A stretch of 64,000 nt of DNA from Phascolarctos cinereus (GCF_002099425.1 NW_018344335.1:186001-250000); one strand, 5' to 3'. Shown: positions 31,461-42,146, numbered from the stretch's first letter. Numbers and translations are program-made. The notes: generated by a model not told the origin, from the sequence alone.

Positions 31461-32690
31461 GGGTCCAAATTAGATCCATATCTGTTTTCATGCCACTTAA
31501 AAGCTAAGAATTTAAATTTTTAAATAAAGTTTTATTGGACCGTGGCCATGCTCATTTGTTTACATATTGTTTGTCTATGGCTGGCTGCTTTCCTGCTTCA
31601 CCAGCAGAACTGATTAGTCCCTCTAGTATGCTGGCACTCTTATCACTTCAAGTGCTGCTTGGACAAGTTACAAATCACAGTGACATTGTTAACAGCATTT
31701 CGAGTGCTGTGTGCATCACTGTAACGTGACATTTTATTTTATTTTTGTTATCAGTACGTACCTATCATGTCAAAACAAGAAGAGAAAAAAAAAGTTTTAT
31801 TACATTTATTTTTTTAATGTTAGGGCTGAAATTGATACTTTTCTGAGCAAGAACTATCTTCAACCACTATGATTGAACCCTGAATGGCCCTGGAAATTAG
31901 CTTTTGCTGCAGACTTGAAAATGTTTCTTGATAAATTCAGCCTCAAATTACAAGGCAAAATAGTGCTTATATGTGAAATGTATACTGTGACAAAGTCAAT
32001 TAGATAGTAACTAACATTGTTTGAGTCACAAGTAATACAAGATGCTTTATACACTTCCTGTGCTGTAAAGTTAACAAGAATCTCCATTTCCACACAAATT
32101 TGTAGCAAATATATTTTCTGAGCTCAAACTACAGTCTCAGCAGCATGTTGGGGGACCTTAATGCAAATACAAAATTAAATTTCCATATTTCAAAATCCAT
32201 TTACCTGTGCAATTGAGGAGCTTCCACCTAACCCTGAATTGGAAGTGACTAATCTGCAGTAATAACATGCTAAAAGGCAAATAATAAGAGAAAACTCTAA
32301 TAGAATTCTATAAATGCTTTCCAAATGATGAATCCACTCAATTAAAATCACATGCTCATGAACAGATACAATATTTGGCAGTATGTGTCTGTGAAAAAGC
32401 ATTTTCAAAGATAAAGTATGTAAAATCTCATTACAGATCTGCATTAACAGATGAAAATTTCCAATTGATTTTGATAGTAGGAAACACAAATTTTGAATCT
32501 TAATTAAGCGAAATGTTCTTTTTTAAATCCATTCTTCTCATGAGTAGACCTCTAAAAAATTTGTACTCACTTATTTTTATAGTTTGTATTTCAGCAATGA
32601 AAATTGTATGGAAACTTGCTTTCCTGTACCTATATAACATCCTTGATTTTGCCTCTTGGCTCTGCACACTGATGCCAGTTTACTGTCTTT
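31461..32690 (+). mobile_element. hAT-Charlie DNA transposon, internally deleted
   Basis: Left terminal block: caagggtccaaa, then 'aataaagttttattggaccg', 'tggccatgctcatttgttta' and 'gtctatggctggctgctttc', as in MER1/Charlie ends. The middle encodes the C-terminal part of a hAT transposase. The right block has 'ttgattttgcctcttggctc', the usual subterminal sequence. TIRs are badly decayed and no target duplication is clear. The N-terminal and central transposase are absent. Confidence 0.75.
31880..32510 (+). pseudogene. hAT transposase, C-terminal remnant
   Basis: Plus-strand pieces read EWPWKLAFAADLKMFLDKF, LQGKIVLICEMYTVTKSI, then NPFTCAIEELPPNPELEVT, and finally EKAFSKIKYVKSHYRSALT followed by DENFQLILIVGNTNFES. 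The last block is the dimerisation (hATC) end shared by Charlie-type and domesticated ZBED5/GTF2IRD2-type proteins. Several stops and frameshifts separate the pieces, and no domesticated frame is preserved. Confidence 0.8.
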
Positions 32691-33064
32691 AATGCTTCAG
32701 GTATTTTATTATTTCATCAACATAGATAACCCCTTCACTCACGTGGATTGCAACCCTTCTTTAGTTATGTAAATGCAAATAAATTGTTGTGGCCAAACCC
32801 CCCCCCCAAATAATCATTGCCTCGTGGCTAATTTTCGATTTATAAGCTTCTCTTCACATGGCCAGGTTGGTCCTCACACAATCAGTATACCATCCCTTTG
32901 TCATACAGACCCATTTACTCAAACTCTTTATACATTGGTAGGACCTGCTTGAGCTTATTTTCCATTGATGTTGCTTATGAGAAACCAGGGTGACTTCTGT
33001 GGCATGAAGCAGCAAGCAGCGGAGTAGGACTTGGGGGGCTGGCAGTTTTATCTCTCCAAAATGT
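32691..33064. other. Nothing recognised
   Basis: Includes a short C-run (32800-32808). No identifiable repeat or gene. Confidence 0.5.
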
Positions 33065-33435
33065 CTTGTTCTTTATGTCATTCTCTTGCTTAAAATCTTA
33101 ATTGGCTCCCCATTGCCTATGGCATAAAATCAGAATTCCTCTGCCTGACATTCAAGACCCTCCATGATCATGTCCCAACCTGCCTTTCTAGCCTTCTCTA
33201 TCACGAATTTCCCACGCAAACCCTCTACTACAGTCAAATTGTTCCGTTTGTTGGTCTCAGAACACATATTGCATCCCCCCATTTCCTTGTCTTTTTTCAC
33301 ACTTCACATCTCCATCTATCCTGTTTTCCCCTCACTGTCTAACCTACCTCCATGCCCTAGGAAAGCCTGCTTTCCTCCTACAGCATCTGATGGGTCTCCC
33401 AATTCTCAAGGCAGATCCCCCCAAAGTCCTCATCT
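33065..33435 (+). mobile_element. L2 LINE, 3' UTR portion
   Basis: 'attggctccccattgcctat', 'gcctgacattcaagaccctc', 'ccaacctgcctttctagcct'. The long frame starting 33164 reads across this and the next MITE and is not a gene. Confidence 0.75.
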
Positions 33436-33645
33436 CCTTAGCCAGTGGTGTCAAATTCAAATAGAAATTGATCCCTGCTGGCAGCATATTCATTTAGAAA
33501 ACCACAAATTCACATTATCTGTATTGTGTTGTATTTTTATTTTAAACACTTCCCAATTACATTTTAATCTAGTTCTGACAGCACTTAGGAGTGTTGTGGG
33601 CTGCATTGGCCAGCAGGCCATGAGTTCGATGCCTCAACCCAAAGT
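33436..33645. mobile_element. hAT-type MITE ('cagtggtgtcaaa' family)
   Basis: Starts cagtggtgtcaaattcaa and ends 'ggccatgagttcgatgcct', whose reverse complement repeats the start (imperfect TIR of about 16 bp). The interior 'gaaaaccacaaattcacatt' and 'cttcccaattacattttaat' are characteristic of a marsupial MITE family I recall. Confidence 0.7.
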
Positions 33646-35110
33646 AACTAATGAGCTCCCACCATTCTATTTACCTCTAATAGCCAAGGGATATAATTAG
33701 TGTAGAGCAAAGTTATGTAATGAGATAGCAGAGCAAGAAAATAGCAACAAAACATCTACTTCATCAGCTGGGACACACTGTCTCAAGAATACATGCAATA
33801 TCAGTGGGAAGAATGGACAAGTATAGGGACCATGTGTGGAGGGGCACACGCATAAGGAAAACGTGTTGCCAGATACACACATAGACTGTCAACTTCAGTC
33901 TTCAGTCTATGGAGTCACTGACATTTTTTAGTGATGTCATTGCACTGCTCTGTTATGGAAGAAATATATCCTCCCTGAGTTTATGTGGTAGGTAACTGCT
34001 GCCAAATATGTATTTACCACAGTACAGAAATCGTGGAGGTAAACTCTAGGCTTCATTATTATGCTCAAACATAGGTTCAAGCCTCAGGGAAAACCTGAAC
34101 AAGCATGAGGATTCTGACAAGGCTTCTTATAGGAAAAATTACATCAGAGGGACAGAGAAATAATTCTTTTACATGTTGCAATCTTATACACTCCTTTTAG
34201 GCCATAAATGTTAAAGAGAAGATAGATCCATAAGCCCATGCTTGCTTTACTGTCAGTCAAGTTACAGATTAAACTGCATTTAGAGGATTCACAATTAGGC
34301 TGTTGCCAAGGAGTCAGTTGAGGACAATTGAGATTCTTCCTCTGTCTTCTTGTCTACAGAATACTTAAGACTCTAAGTAAAATTTTATATCCTGTGGGAC
34401 AGGTTTTGGTTAGTTAATGTTAGAGGTTATATTATATATAGGTTAATATTAAGCAAAAGATGCAGGAGGAATAAAAGGAAATAAAAAATTTCCATAGCAG
34501 CTCCTATTGTCTCTACCAACTGATCTGTCTCTGCCTAATGCTGCCCAGCTGAATGTAAGGCTGAGCATCCTCTAGCTCTAGATCAGCTGAAGTTCTCGGC
34601 TCTATCTTCCTCAAGGGAAGAACAGCCACTGCTAGGCTCTTTTTGCTTAGCTTCCACAGGCTTTTTCTTACTCTTTCAGAAAAGGCAGATATCCTTGCTT
34701 TGACAAACAAAAAGTCTTTCTTCCTGTTTTCCTGTGGTATTCCCATCAGAGTCTTGGCTAAACCTTTGACCTCCAACAGGAGACTCTCAGCCTAAGTGCC
34801 AGCTAATGCTTTTAATCTTACTTTTTTTCCTTTGAACATCTTTTCCTGATCCAGCAGTCTGGGTCACTCTGTCAGAGACCTCGCCATTTCTGGTGAACGT
34901 TCTGCATACCTCTCAATCTTAGCCTCTGAAAGCTAGACTATTAAATATGATTTTTAGGGGGGTCTAGCTATTGCTGGAAAATAGTTGAAATTTCAGATTC
35001 CCCAGTTTTCCAAACCAAAACCTTTTTAGTTCTCCAAAGTAGATGGAGGGGGAAGATATAGAGATAAAGCTAAACTATGGAACTGCTTCCATATTTAGTC
35101 AGCCAAACCT
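33646..35110. other. 1.46 kb unassigned
   Basis: No family recognised. Minus-strand frames of 60-90 codons show no domain. Confidence 0.45.
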
Positions 35111-35114
35111 TAAA

Positions 35115-35450
35115 AGGGAACGTGAGGCATTCCTTTATGTTCCTGTCTGCTGATGCAACTTCCAATGCCTTAAGATTTCAATTCAGATACCACCTCCTCT
35201 ATGGAATCCTCCCTGACCAGGGCAGGCAAAGGTGATCTCACCCTCCTCATTACTCTTCCAGGAATTGCAATTTGGGCTGTTCATTTAACACTAATTATGC
35301 ACTCACTAGCTTATATTGTTAATTACCTTTTCATTTTGTTCTCCCAGTTAGATTTGAAGCTTTTGAGGGCAGGAATTGAATCCCAGACATTTCTACACTC
35401 CCCAACCTAGCCTGGTATATTGTGAATAGGTACTCAATATGATCATTGAT
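35115..35450 (+). mobile_element. L2 LINE 3' end
   Basis: 'tttcaattcagataccacct', 'tggaatcctccctgaccagg', gatttgaagcttttgagggc, 'gaataggtactcaatatgat'. Confidence 0.75.
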
Positions 35451-36339
35451 CCATTTTTCAAAAATATATAACAAATTTTTACTCTATTTTATTGATGTCC
35501 TCTCTCAATGCATATCCCCGATATTGATAATAATGGCTGCTGTTGAAGTGAATGGCAACACGTTTGTCATATCAAATGGAAATAAAAGGATTCATTCATT
35601 TCCTGGTTTTCTCAATGAGTTGGGGGGAAAGTATTTTTACCTCTTCTCTAGGTTTTTTTTTCTCCCCTAAATTGTGGCTAATGTGAAGCCTTATTGTCTG
35701 GATGCTTCATTTATGACATGGTAATTTAAAATCCCGCTTTGCGGGACTACACATTGCAGGGAGCAAATGCAACAGTATTTTGTCCTCTCCTTCACAGATG
35801 GTAGGCCGAATAAAAGTGTCATTACAGAGCTAAGTCTAATTAGTCTCTTGCTATTGAATGCGCTTTCTCAGAGGGGTTTTTACTTCTCACCCACACAATA
35901 CTCCTCTCTCCTACAGATGGTGACTCTGGCCTAGTTACTGAGTAGGAGGAGAGAATGAATTGACCCAGTAAAAACTGTGGGCTATTATGAATTGCCTTGT
36001 GTTAGAGCCATGAACTTTCAGACACATGAGCCTCTTTTAAATCTCTTGTGTTTTGTGTGCTTTTCTAGTCAATGTGGGGATGAATCTTCCTAGAATTAAA
36101 ATATAATATTCTGAGTCATTGGGTTATGGATGTTTCTAATTTTGGAGAAAAGGAAATGTCTTTACCATATTCCCATTCTATTCATCTCTTTAAAGCAATT
36201 TTTTTCCCTTTATAATGAACAATGTTTTTCTCATAATGATGAACGCAGGCATTAAATGGTGGAGAAAAAAATAAACATGTGCATCATAAATTTGTTGCTT
36301 AATGTAGAATTTAGCATGAAGCAAACTTACTGAAAAAAG
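35451..36339. other. Nothing recognised
   Basis: AT-rich and ordinary. No repeat or exon I can name. Confidence 0.45.
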
Positions 36340-36650
36340 CAGTTCCAGTGGAAAATGTTAGAAACTCTAGCTTCCTTGGACATCTTCAAGACTCAGTTCA
36401 AATCCCACCTTCTATAGTAGGCCTCCCTATTCCCACCTTCCAATTTCTTCCTTCTGCCCAAAATTACCTCCCATTTACCCTCACTCCATATGTCTTGTAC
36501 ATACATAGTTCTTTACATTTTTTTCCTCCATTAAATGGTGAGCTCCTTGAGAGCACAAACCATGTTTTTATCTTTCTTTGTTCCCCCCATACTCTTAACC
36601 AGTGCCTGGCATCTAGAAAGTCCTTAATTATGCTTGTTTACTGACTACTA
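36340..36650 (+). mobile_element. L2 LINE 3' end
   Basis: 'tcaagactcagttcaaatcc', 'aaatggtgagctccttgaga', 'aaccagtgcctggcatctag', 'aaagtccttaattatgcttg'. Confidence 0.8.
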
Positions 36651-36916
36651 GCTAAAGAGGCCACCAATGGAAGGAGTCAATGTTCCTGATTGATGAGGAA
36701 TGGAATCAGAGGGGACTTTTCCATGAAGATGGTTCAGAAACAATTCAATAGAAATAATAATACCTCCAAGTTCAGTGTTTAATAACAAAAACTTACACTT
36801 ACATAGTACTTTGTGGTTTCATCCATATCTGCGATTTCTTTAGTATGGGAAACTCCTGGTACTAAAATTCAGTCTACAGAGGCAGATCACAGATCACCAA
36901 CTTGTCAGAGGTCTGT

Positions 36917-37165
36917 AACATTTTTTTTGAGGCAATGGAGTTAAGTGACTTGCCCAAGATCACACAGTTAGTGTCTAAGGCTCAATTATGAGCTCAGGTC
37001 CTCCTAAATGCAGGGCTGGTGCTCTATTTACTGCAGTTGCCTAGGACATAATGAGGTTAAATAATTTGCCCATGGTCTCACAGCTGGTGTCAGAGGCAAT
37101 ATTTAAACCCAAGTCCTCCTGGCTTCTTGGCTGTGTGATTCTGTCTTCTATATAGCCCTGACTCT
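36917..37165 (-). mobile_element. WSINE-type SINE (36917-37045) next to MIR fragment (37046-37165)
   Basis: The first has a T-run, 'gaggcaatggagttaagtga', gatcacacagttagtgtct and 'ggtgctctatttactgcagt'. The second has 'aggttaaataatttgcccat' and taaacccaagtcctcctgg. Old dispersed-repeat sequence follows at 37180-37310 (ttatgttccagccattgtgc, 'ctcaagaagcttacattcta'). Confidence 0.7.
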
Positions 37166-37319
37166 TAAAGTTACAAAGTTTTATATAATCAATCAGTAAG
37201 CATTGATTAAGCCCTTATTATGTTCCAGCCATTGTGCTAGGTCCTGGAAATACAGAGACAAAAATGAAAGAGTTCCAGCCCTCAAGAAGCTTACATTCTA
37301 GAGGGAAAGGAAGGAATGA

Positions 37320-38090
37320 AAAAAAGTATTAAGCTTTTACTATGTGTCAGGCTTATATGGGGCAAGTGGGTTATTCACGAAGTACTAGCACCTCTGTTGC
37401 AAGGGCTTGCAGAGCCCTTTTCAGGGCTACTCTCCACCTTTGGTGTTCACCTGTCACCCAGCTCTCATCTGTGGATCCCAGAAGCTATAGCATGCTCAGT
37501 GGCCACACCCCAGTAAACCATCTAGACAGACAGGCTTGAGTGTATTGGAGGGGTCTCAAACCCATTGGTGAGTTAGGGAAATGTCTACCCCAAGCATGTG
37601 AAGACATCCCCCTATGGAATGGACAGATGAGAACAATTTGTTCCAGTGGCCACAAAGGCAGCTGAAGAGGCACTGTGGTCAAACATCAAAGATGCCAAGT
37701 TCATCCACTGCATCTTGGGCCATCACCAGTCATCTTGACTTTCGTCTTGACACAGGACCTTGATGACTCAGGAAGAGAGAGTGAAGCTGATGATTTTGTG
37801 CAACTCTGCCTCACTTAAATACAATCCACTCAAAAGTCAAGACATTGTGATGTCATTGGTCCTCTTTGAGCAAGAAGGATAAACAACAGCAACATGTCAG
37901 GCACTGTGCTAAGAACTTTACAAAGATCTCATCTGATCCTTGACACAACACTGGAAGGAAGGTGGTATTATTATCCTTATTTTACAGTTGGGAAAATTGA
38001 GGCACAGAGAAGTTATTGTCATGTCCAGGGTTATACAGCTAATAAGTATCTGAGGCTAGATTTGAACTCAGGTCTTCCTAACTATTGGCT
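37320..38090 (-). mobile_element. MIR CORE-SINE split by RTE
   Basis: Outside 37354-37889 it reads agcttttactatgtgtcagg, then 'aggcactgtgctaagaactt', 'tatccttattttacagttgg' and 'tttgaactcaggtcttccta'. The repeated atgtgtcaggct / acatgtcaggca at the two junctions is the duplicated target. Confidence 0.75.
37354..37889 (+). mobile_element. RTE LINE (BovB-like clade), 5'-truncated 3' end
   Basis: About 535 bp of RTE 3' UTR: gcaagggcttgcagagccct, 'accccagtaaaccatctaga', 'atggaatggacagatgagaa', tcctctttgagcaagaagga, and the tail ataaacaacagcaac. MAR1 SINEs carry a related tail. It is inserted into MIR with a target duplication. Confidence 0.8.
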
Positions 38091-38114
38091 TTGCACACAA
38101 TAAGATAAACAACA

Positions 38115-38255
38115 TAATTACCCTTATCCATATTTGAGAGATAAGGAAATGGAGGGAAACAGGTAATTAATGACAGAGCTGGGATTAGAACTTAGAATTA
38201 ATTAATTAATTAATCAGAAGATCAGACTCTTCTGAGTCCATTGATCTCTTCTGTC
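38115..38255 (-). mobile_element. MIR fragment with an ATTA tract
   Basis: 'gagataaggaaatggaggga', 'agctgggattagaacttaga', then about five attaatta units. Confidence 0.5.
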
Positions 38256-38593
38256 TACCTTCACGGTACCCAATATGGTCAACTCCTAATCTGTTGTATT
38301 GATAAATTGTAAAGATAATTCAATAGGATATTGAATCCAAAAGTCATAGAGCCATATGCTGCTTGGCCCCAGAAAGCATAACCACAAACAAAGGATAGAA
38401 GGGGCCATGAAGAAGATTTTTGTCTAAATGTAAGGAACAAGACAGTGATAGCAGTTAGAGTTACCTAAAAACCGGAATGAATTGTCTCCCTACCTAGTGA
38501 GTTCTTTATCATCAGAGATCTCTTGGTGGAGGCTAGATGAATCAGGGATGTTGTAAAGGAGAATACTTTGGGTTGGCCTGGATGGCTTCTGAA

Positions 38594-39018
38594 GGCAGCT
38601 AGGTGGCAAAGTGGATAGAGTAAAGGGCCTGCAGTCAGGAAGAATCATCTTCCTGAGTTCAAATCTGGCTTCAAACACTAGCTGTCTGACACTGGGCAAG
38701 ACATTTAACTCTGTTTGCCTCAGTTTCTTCATCTGTAAGATGAGCTGAAGAAGGAAATGGCAAACCACTCCAGTATCTTTGCCAAGAAAACACCAAATAA
38801 GGGGCAGCTAGGTGGCCAGTTTATAGAGAGCTGGCCTGGATTCAGGAGGATCTGAGTACAAATCTGGCCTCAGACACATAACACTTACTAGCTTTGTGAC
38901 CTTGGGCAAATCACTTAACCCCATTGCCTAGCCAAAAAAAAAAAACAAACCCCAAATGGTGTCATGAAGAGTTGGGCATGACTAAAAATGACTGAACAAC
39001 AAACAACAACAACAACAA
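38594..39018 (+). mobile_element. MAR1 CORE-SINE, split by WSINE
   Basis: Full-length MAR1 from 'ggcagctaggtggcaaagtg' to 'tgactgaacaacaaacaaca'. Target duplication gatggcttctgaa (38581) and gatggctttgaa (39019), one base different in length, within the CR1/L3 end. Confidence 0.92.
38799..38945 (+). mobile_element. WSINE-type SINE inside MAR1
   Basis: 'ggggcagctaggtggccagt' to 'ccattgcctagccaaaaaaa'. The flanks aacaccaaat and aaccccaaat are the duplicated MAR1 target. Youngest member of the nest. Confidence 0.93.
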
Positions 39019-39070
39019 GATGGCTTTGAAGATCCCTTCAAATTCTGATATTCTGAGATTCCCCACTGCC

Positions 39071-39559
39071 ATGACAATTCTCTTAACATCATACTGCCTC
39101 TAGCTTAGATCAGTCTTTAGAATGGGATGTAATAGGTAGTTGCTGTTATTATTGTTGGGGGGGGGTTTGGTGGGGGAATGAGGGGAGGAAGAGTAACAGT
39201 GGGAGACACCAGTAGATTTACCTTTTTAATTGTTTTGCTTTGTCTTATATTAGAAATTAACTTGCAGTCTCCAAATCTATGCCAGCTGAAGAAATGGAGT
39301 TAGGGCCCAGGAGTCGTTAAGGTTGTAAGGTATCTTCAGAGAATAATCCACTGGTTTGACCTTGTCCTCCAGTTTGGGGAATACACTTTAAAATAGATGC
39401 AGCTCCCTATACTCTGACTACAGAAGTCTTAATTGGCATAATTTAATGGGCCTTAAGGTAATCCTGAAGACTTTGATTTCCTGCCAAAGAGCTACAAAGA
39501 CTTTTCTAATTATGTGAAATCCCCAGATATTGGGGAAAGGGAGAGGGGGGAGAAAGGCC
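39071..39559. other. Nothing recognised; short G-run near 39158
   Basis: No repeat family or exon that I can identify. Confidence 0.5.
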
Positions 39560-39710
39560 TGGAATTGTTTATATCTTTGTAAACTCTTTGAAGAACAGGA
39601 ACTGAATCTTTAGTTTGTTGTTATCTTTGTACTATTCAGAACTCCTTGAAGAGTACATTACCACACATCCCAGAGACTTAATAAATGTTTGTTCAATGAG
39701 TGAATCATCT
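39560..39710 (+). mobile_element. L2-type LINE 3' end
   Basis: 'gtaaactctttgaagaacag', 'agagacttaataaatgtttg', ttcaatgagtgaatc. Confidence 0.65.
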
Positions 39711-40038
39711 GGCCTCCCTATCCAAATGTGAGCTACTAAAGGAGGGAAGACAGGGGAGGGCAGGGAGAGACAGGGGGCAGAAAGTCTGAAGTCTGTTCTT
39801 GTACCACTGTGAAAGTGCCATTGAATGATCCATGTTGCCTCCAGAGCAAGCATAATCCAAAGTGGCCCCTCCTCTCAGCAGAGAGGTGACTGGCTATAGG
39901 TGTAGCATGAAGCATACATTGTGAATGCTTTGGTTTGTTGTGATTAACTGTACTTCTTTGTTATAAGTAAAGTTATGAAGTCTTTGGAAATAACAGTGGT
40001 TTTTTAAAAGCATTAATGAAACATTTTTTTAAAATTTA

Positions 40039-40324
40039 GCTGAGCATGGTGATACAGACCTGGTAACCTTAGCTCCCTTGAAGACTGAACTTGGAGGACT
40101 ACTTGAAGTCAGGAATTCTGAGCTGCACTAGGCTATGCTGATTAGTGCCTGTGCTAAGTTTTCCATCAATATGGCGAGCCCCCAGGGGTGCATGTGTGTG
40201 TGTGTGTGTGTGTGTGTGCATGCATGTGTGTGTAGGCACCTGGTTGTTTAAGCAAGAGTGAACTAGCAAAGGTTAGAATGGAGTGAGTCAGATCTGTGCT
40301 GGTCAGTGATGGGATTAGGCCCAT
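40039..40324 (+). pseudogene. RN7SL pseudogene: 7SL (SRP) RNA retrocopy
   Basis: The 5' Alu domain reads gctgagcatggtgatacaga, 'ctacttgaagtcaggaattc', 'tgagctgcactaggctatgc', then 'ctaagttttccatcaatatg', each aligning in order with 7SL. The S domain follows: cacctggttg, 'gcaagagtgaactagcaaag', ctgtgctggtcagtgatggga. About the last 50 nt are missing and replaced by an A-rich tail, which indicates retrotransposition. A (TG)n tract has grown at 40194-40240 inside it. 7SL RNA is the SRP scaffold for protein targeting to the ER; this copy is too altered to work. Confidence 0.85.
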
Positions 40325-40736
40325 TAAAAAAAAGAAAAAAAAATTAAATGCTATTGGGTTGAGTTGAGTCCTTCAGTTTTGCCATGTCTCAGCTCCCTGT
40401 CATAAAGCAAGGCGAATCATAGTTGCCTGTTGGTTGTGAAGTTTAGAAGGTTTCTGATAAAAGCCACATCTTGTTCATCCTCTAAAAGCTCTGAGCTTTA
40501 GATAATTCATAAGACATGATAAATGGAGAATGGCCCAACAACAGAGAGAGACATTTGGATTCCATTTAGCTAGATTTCCATTCTCTCTTACTCTTCTATT
40601 CACAGCTTTTGGTGCTTAACATTGCTCCTCTTACTCTCTTCTCACCATCCCACTCCTCTAAGGCAATTTTCTGTGTTATCATTTATTAGAAAGGTATTTA
40701 CAGGAGCAAGTCATACAAGGAGAGAGGCAGCATGTT

Positions 40737-41070
40737 GTGGTAGATAAAGGAAAGAAAGTAGAAAGGAAGGAAGGAAAGAATGAGGAAAAGAAGAAGGGAG
40801 GAAGGGAAAGAAGGAATGAGGAAGGGAGGAAAAAAGAAAGAAGGAAGGAGGAAGAGAGGAAGGAAGGAAGGAAGGAAGGAAGGAAGGAAGGAAGGAAGGA
40901 AGGAGCGAGGGAGGGAGGGAAAGAAGGAGGGATGAAGGGAAGGAAGGGAAGGAAGGAATGAGGAAGGGAGGAAGGAAGGAAGGAATGAGGAAGGGAAGAA
41001 GAAAGAAAGAAGGAGGAAGAGAGGAAGGAGGAAGGAGGGAAGGAAGAAGAGAAGGAAGGAAGAAGGAAAG
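40737..41070. repeat. (GGAA)n polypurine tract
   Basis: About 330 bp of almost pure purine on the plus strand (ggaa, gaagga, gagggag units). It accounts for the S/L/P-rich minus frames of up to 228 codons across it. Confidence 0.97.
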
Positions 41071-41071
41071 A

Positions 41072-41200
41072 CTTATTAAGCACTGTGCTAGGCTCTGGTA
41101 ATACAAATACAAACAAAATAGAACAAAAACAAAAACAAACAAACAAACAAAAAAACCAGACCTCGACCTTCAGGGGTTTACATTTTGATGGGGGAAGACA
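41072..41200 (+). mobile_element. Old dispersed repeat, as at 4420 and 37180
   Basis: 'ttaagcactgtgctaggctc', 'tggtaatacaaatacaaaca', a CAAA tract, then 'cttcaggggtttacattttg'. 41201-41810 holds nothing I recognise. 41820-41890 is a MIR scrap ('aaaatttcagagttagaagg'). Confidence 0.55.
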
Positions 41201-41901
41201 AATACATAAAAGGAAGCTGAAAGGGCACAGGGGAGTGTTGGTGTCGTCCTGGGAATAAAGGTACCTTTTGGAGTCCAGAAAGTAAGGAATAAGGCTAATC
41301 AATGAATGGAGGTAAACCAGTCTAGGCCATTTCACAAAATGGAAAATCCAAGAGGAGTCTACCAATGAAAGAAAGAGAGTGGGAAAAGGGAGAGAGAGAA
41401 GCCTTGCATGGTGAGCAGACTACAGGAGAATGAGGGTGTTTCATGTGAGGAGGCCCTAGGAATTTGAGGAAGTTCCTAGATGAGCCAGCATTAGAGGAGG
41501 CATGGTTTTGAAGTTCAGAAAGTCGGGAATAGGGCTGGGCTGGGCTGGGTGTGGGGCAGTGAATGAGGGCCAGTCTTGAAATAAGATAGATATGGGTTCA
41601 AGGTCTGCTTCTGCCATACCAATTAAACTCTTAGTGCCTTCAGGCAACTCTCTAAGGTTGTAACTTGTAGATTGGTTGCTGATTGGTCTAGGTATAGGTA
41701 ATTTCTTCACTAAAAAATCCCTACACCAATGAAATCATAGGTCTAGCCCCCTCCCTCTCACCCATCCATCTCTCTAAAAAAGATACCTACTACTTGGTTC
41801 TAGTTTCACATTTCTTGCCAAATCATAAAATTTCAGAGTTAGAAGGAATTTTAGATATTACCCAGTCTAATCTTTACCTAAATAGTAATCTCCTATACAG
41901 T

Positions 41902-42146
41902 CAGGAATGTGCTGGAGCCATCTCTAGAGTCAATGGTTAAATTTTCAGTGTAAGTATTTACTCTTTGGAAATTGGCAAACAGTACAAATCAGGGCTTGAT
42001 TTATTGTTGTTGTTGTTCTTTTTTTTTTTTTTGCTTGTCCAAGCTTAAGAAAGTGATGGAGAAAATGTTAATAGTGCATATTAAACTTAAAAGTGTGTTA
42101 TGTATTTTGGAGAATTGGTTGTTAAACATTTACCAGCATACCCTTG
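41902..42146. mobile_element. hAT-type MITE ('gtgtgctgg' family), most complete copy
   Basis: Terminal inverted repeats: caggaatgtgctgg at the left, and ccagcatacccttg at the right, whose complement is caagggtatgctgg. Interior: 'atggttaaattttcagtgta', 'caaatcagggcttgatttat', 'gtgatggagaaaatgttaat'. About 245 bp. The target duplication is not readable. Confidence 0.75.

Larger units (their letters stand above)
38400..39070 (+). mobile_element. CR1/L3-type LINE 3' end, split by MAR1
   Basis: Outside 38594-39018 it reads 'gtgagttctttatcatcaga', 'ggctagatgaatcagggatg', ttgtaaaggagaatact, then gatcccttcaaattctga and 'tattctgagatt', the family's typical 3' end. Oldest member of a three-level nest. 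Confidence 0.7.

Noticed and set aside
33164-33700. 178-codon plus-strand frame
   Set aside because: It reads through an L2 3' UTR and a hAT-type MITE. Neither is coding in this frame.
33646-35110. Possible LTR-type element
   Set aside because: No paired terminal repeats, primer-binding site or polypurine tract could be identified by eye. Left as unassigned.
40039-40324. Alu-like SINE
   Set aside because: The match continues past the Alu domain into the S domain of 7SL, so it is a 7SL RNA retrocopy and not an Alu/B1-type SINE.
40679-41365. 228-codon minus-strand frame rich in S, P, L and F
   Set aside because: It is the translation of the GGAA purine tract and the adjoining old repeat.
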